Positions 61,342 through 64,000 of a DNA stretch of 64,000 nucleotides are shown one piece after another; within the stretch, counting starts at the first letter, position 1, and every line of letters begins with the position of its first letter. Source of the stretch: an uncultured Pseudomonadota bacterium (GTDB lineage: Bacteria > Pseudomonadota > Alphaproteobacteria > Rs-D84); contig CACZJK010000003.1 of the NCBI GenBank assembly GCA_902781465.1, positions 170,579-234,578 of the forward strand, read 5' to 3'. The translations under genes were made by a program, and so were the position numbers. Below the pieces are notes generated by a model. The model was not told where the DNA came from and searched no databases. It saw nothing but the letters and a program-made list of their open reading frames with translations.

Positions 61342-62055
61342 TTAATCGTTATTGAATACTTTTTCACAAATATCAATTTTTTGATTTGTCCAAACCAAAC
61401 TGGCGAATACAGGGCATCTTGTACAAGGACACGATTTACATATTTTGCCAGATTTTAACATTTTCAAAATATTTTTATATTGTGTTGAATTCAATGCTTT
61501 TTCCATGCCTAAATCAAAAGCATTAACAGGGTGTTTCGTGTCTGGATTTTGCCAACAGCCAAGTAATGAACCATCATAATTTAACATAGGTTCTTTTAAT
61601 AAATTCAAGCACGCAATATTTTGAATGTCGTCGGCCAGGTTGTAAAAAGCATACGAAGATGCAGATATTTCATCCTGGGGTGTATGTTTCATTGGAATAA
61701 TAATATTGATATCAGGCAAATCAGAACCAAATTGTTGTTTATATTTGTTTAATAATTTTACATTATGTTCGTCTTCGTGAATATTTATCAATATAACATT
61801 ATTGTATTCAACCAAAGCACGTAAGTTTTCATCGCTGGTTTTGCCAACTTCGCCAAATATAAGGTATATATTATTTATTGCACAAAAACGAACCATTTCA
61901 GGGAATTCAGGCATATCAAATACAGCCATACCAATAAAAGCAACGCGTCGAATAAAGGGTGATTTTTGAATAAACTGTTTGAATTTTTCAAAATCAATCG
62001 CTTTTTCAGTCGAAATAATTGCTATGTGATTAACATTTTCAGTATTTATGAACAT
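61342..62055 (-). CDS. SPASM-domain protein lacking the radical-SAM cysteine motif
   Basis: The C-terminal 80 residues read as a SPASM-type iron-sulfur region: LNYDGSLLGCWQNPDTKHPVNAFDLGMEKALNS, then CKSCPCTRCPVF. The N-terminal part keeps an alpha/beta-barrel-like pattern (RRVAFIGMAVFDMPEFPEMVRFC, ILINIHEDE), but no C-x3-C-x2-C motif is present, so radical chemistry is unlikely unless a partner supplies it. It overlaps the GT8 gene and belongs to the glycosyltransferase cluster. Confidence 0.7.
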   Translation of the reverse strand: MFINTENVNHIAIISTEKAIDFEKFKQFIQKSPFIRRVAFIGMAVFDMPEFPEMVRFCAINNIYLIFGEVGKTSDENLRALVEYNNVILINIHEDEHNVKLLNKYKQQFGSDLPDINIIIPMKHTPQDEISASSYAFYNLADDIQNIACLNLLKEPMLNYDGSLLGCWQNPDTKHPVNAFDLGMEKALNSTQYKNILKMLKSGKICKSCPCTRCPVFASLVWTNQKIDICEKVFNND

Positions 62056-63023
62056 TTTAATTGGTCCCTGTTGTTTTTTAATATAGTTATTAAATCAGTT
62101 TTGTTTTTGCTTATTGTGCGTGTCCAAATTTTAATATTAAAGGCATAATATTTAACCTGTTCTGTGATTTTAGTTTGTTTTAATACCATTGTATATTTTT
62201 CGTGGTATATAAAATATCGACTGTTAAATAAAATCTGTTTGAACAAGACACATAATCTGTCAAAAATACAAGGTATATATTTCCTGTAAATTGCACTGTA
62301 TTTTATTGGGGCGTTTTTCATCCAAGGTTTTATCGCGGATAAAAAGTGTACAATCACAGGTTTGTTGTCTAATTTAACAGTATCATTTGTGGCAAACTGT
62401 TTATTATACATATTATTTACGCGTTCTATTTTTCCGTCGCATATAACATTGATAGCATCTTGATCTGGAAATTTAGCCATATCAGGATTATCGAAAATCC
62501 ATCGTGTGCATTTATCGGAAAAACCAAATTCACGACATTTTTTTATATCAAATAAAATCATACCAGAATTAAAATAATTTGCGGTTTTCAAGAAAGGGAT
62601 ACGTGATTTATAAGAAAATCTGTCCACAACCATAGATACAATTTTATCATCGCCCATTTCCATATTAAAGAATTTGAATAAATCTTGTAAAACCAAGGTG
62701 TCGCCATCAATATATAAAATACGCTGATAATCTTTGAAAATTTCTGGAATCATAATGCGGTAAAAGATAGCGCGCGTCCAATGTTGCATATCCAGTCCAT
62801 GAAAATCAAATTCATATTTTGACATATCTGTAAAATCAAAAGACAAATTTGTCCCGGCATACTTTTTTACCAATTTATCACGATATTGCTGTGACAGTCC
62901 TGTAAATAAAATATGAATAATATATTTGTGAGCAGCGCTGTTTTTATAAACAGAATTCACCAGTGCCAACAAAGGCAACCGATAATTATTATCAACAGCA
63001 ATACATAAATGTACAGTATCCAT
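62046..63023 (-). CDS. Glycosyltransferase family 8
   Basis: A 325-aa protein with the GT8 signatures: N-terminal HLCIAVDNNYRLPLLALVNSV, the metal-binding D-x-D in RILYIDGDTLVLQDL, FNSGMILFDIKKC, DQDAINVIC and HFLSAIKPW. GT8 enzymes of bacteria usually add galactose or glucose to lipopolysaccharide. The C-terminal tail is amphipathic and basic, as expected for membrane association. Its start overlaps the GT2 gene stop by one base. Confidence 0.93.
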   Translation of the reverse strand: MDTVHLCIAVDNNYRLPLLALVNSVYKNSAAHKYIIHILFTGLSQQYRDKLVKKYAGTNLSFDFTDMSKYEFDFHGLDMQHWTRAIFYRIMIPEIFKDYQRILYIDGDTLVLQDLFKFFNMEMGDDKIVSMVVDRFSYKSRIPFLKTANYFNSGMILFDIKKCREFGFSDKCTRWIFDNPDMAKFPDQDAINVICDGKIERVNNMYNKQFATNDTVKLDNKPVIVHFLSAIKPWMKNAPIKYSAIYRKYIPCIFDRLCVLFKQILFNSRYFIYHEKYTMVLKQTKITEQVKYYAFNIKIWTRTISKNKTDLITILKNNRDQLKCS

Positions 63024-63670
63024 TATTTCCCCACAAAATGTTTTCTTATTATTTTTGCATAATCAGATTTTTCGCGCACTCCCATTGTTCGCCCCATATT
63101 GTTTTTGTGAATACGACGCATACACAATACATCATCTATTTCTTTTATTTTTAATCCACTTTTCTTTGCGCGTAATAACCAATCATACCCATCACCACAG
63201 AGCAAATCTTCATCAAAACCACCAACACAATCAAATGCAGATTTTTTGAACATCGCACATCCTGCAATAACCCCATGTGAAGAAGTTTTTGTTTCCGCAG
63301 TAATATCTTTACAGTCTGATGATACAAAATCGCTTCTACGGCCAATTATACCATCAAAATCGTCAATTCGATTTTCCATTGTGCTTATTGCATCTTTATT
63401 TAATACATCATCTGCATCCATAAAGATTACATATTCACCTTTTGCGGCTTTTAACCCAATATTTCGTGCGACAACAGGGCCAGAGTGTTCAATAGTAATA
63501 ACTTTGTCTGTATATTTTTTTGCAATTTGTTCGCTGTTGTCAGTCGAAGCATCATTAACAACAATAATTTCAATATCTGTATTTGGCAAACTGGACAAAC
63601 ATTCGTCCAAATATTTTTCGCCATTAAAAACAGGTATTATTATTGAAATCATTTTGCTACAGGTGTCCAT
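63023..63670 (-). CDS. Glycosyltransferase family 2
   Basis: A 215-aa GT-A fold enzyme: SIIIPVFNGEKYLDECLSSL, IEIIVVNDASTDNSEQIAKKY, ARNIGLKAAKGEYVIFMDADDVL with the D-x-D motif, and FDEDLLCGDGYDWLLRAKK for the acceptor region. It probably takes part in surface polysaccharide or LPS assembly with the GT8 neighbour. The short length suggests it lacks accessory domains. Confidence 0.92.
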   Translation of the reverse strand: MDTCSKMISIIIPVFNGEKYLDECLSSLPNTDIEIIVVNDASTDNSEQIAKKYTDKVITIEHSGPVVARNIGLKAAKGEYVIFMDADDVLNKDAISTMENRIDDFDGIIGRRSDFVSSDCKDITAETKTSSHGVIAGCAMFKKSAFDCVGGFDEDLLCGDGYDWLLRAKKSGLKIKEIDDVLCMRRIHKNNMGRTMGVREKSDYAKIIRKHFVGK

Positions 63671-64000
63671 CCGTCCAAAGATACATCATGAATAGGATCG
63701 TCAAGCAACAGTTTTTGAACATCGTTTGATGGTGTGATTTCATAATCGAAATCTTCTTCTTGTAAATCTTGGTACGTTAAATCGTTAATAATAACTGTAT
63801 CAATATTGTCATGTTCCTTGCTTTCAACAATCAATTGATATTTGATTAAATTATCAAAAACATTATCTATGCGATTTTCATAATCAGACGGTATTTCAGG
63901 AAACTTTGAAAAAATATCTTTGATTTCGCTTAAATCTTTGCCGTTTAACAAGAATCTTAAAATTAAACTTGCAAACAAAGGCAACAGGTAAAACATACCG
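63649..64000 (-). CDS. Hypothetical protein, C-terminal part (partial)
   Basis: The frame stays open to the window edge; the ATG at 63996 may be internal. The visible 115 residues begin with a hydrophobic-looking stretch (FYLLPLFASLILRFLLNG) and continue with an acidic tail (NDLTYQDLQEEDFDYE...DDPIHDVSLDGWTPVAK). No family recognised. It overlaps the GT2 start by 22 bases and heads the visible part of the glycosyltransferase cluster. Confidence 0.55.
   Translation of the reverse strand, partial: GMFYLLPLFASLILRFLLNGKDLSEIKDIFSKFPEIPSDYENRIDNVFDNLIKYQLIVESKEHDNIDTVIINDLTYQDLQEEDFDYEITPSNDVQKLLLDDPIHDVSLDGWTPVAK

Overview
The window looks like the chromosome of a low-GC, probably host-associated alphaproteobacterium. 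The reasons are a SAM-II class riboswitch, the gene content (frr-uppS-cdsA, recG, rne, ligA, proS, ackA, a TolC/MacAB-type exporter) and numerous small secreted proteins with InlB-type 'GY.F.GW' repeats of the kind seen in gut commensals. The lineage is an inference; there is no rRNA here. tRNA-His has the canonical encoded G-1 and C73, unlike many Rhizobiales and Rhodobacterales.

Layout. 1-3.4 kb: cdsA (partial)-uppS-frr on the minus strand, tRNA-Ala and tRNA-His, and a hydrolase/MmcQ pair. 3.5-34 kb: housekeeping genes (SIMPL protein, ligA, a class A PBP, a flippase-like membrane protein, rne, an M48 protease overlapping recG, ackA, folA, proS, metK) interspersed with a paralogous family of secreted proteins at 3.7-4.8, 13.9-15.3, 19.2-20.4 and 30.4-31.8 kb, and again at 55.3-56.8 kb. 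33.9-52.9 kb: an integrative defence island at tRNA-Asn. It carries a tyrosine integrase, an Xis-like protein, an HUH Rep-like protein, a single-TRD HsdS-like protein, a PLD-nuclease/SF2-helicase plus Eco57I-type methyltransferase, a serine invertase, and a Hachiman-type hamA-hamB pair. 53-64 kb: an HxlR/cupin cassette, the fourth secreted-protein pair, a TolC-MacA-ABC export operon, and a glycosyltransferase/SPASM cluster that runs off the right end.

The most unusual system is the secreted-protein family with its leaders. Four two-gene operons (a putative lectin-fold protein followed by a Cys-rich protein) and one single gene each sit behind a promoter and a leader of about 200-250 nt. Each leader has a 5' hairpin starting near the predicted transcription start, a small anti-antiterminator hairpin, an antiterminator strand and an intrinsic terminator just before the gene. 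The antiterminator strand is complementary, with compensatory changes between copies, to the 5' arm of the terminator. This looks like a repeated, possibly undescribed, attenuation riboregulator. Two copies have a small phage-repressor-like HTH gene next door.

Three further regulatory or variable systems stand out. First, metK sits behind a SAM-II riboswitch whose P1 strand can alternatively pair, 11 bp perfectly, with a segment that controls a hairpin hiding the metK Shine-Dalgarno; a leader ORF lies between. Second, a 1.2-kb invertible segment bounded by perfect 19-bp inverted repeats, beside a serine invertase, would swap the target-recognition half of the methyltransferase in frame. Third, tandem 156-bp repeats next to tRNA-Lys carry the tRNA 3' end, a terminator and a hairpin with compensatory changes. 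Five 21-bp palindromic operators link the integrase and Xis promoters of the island.
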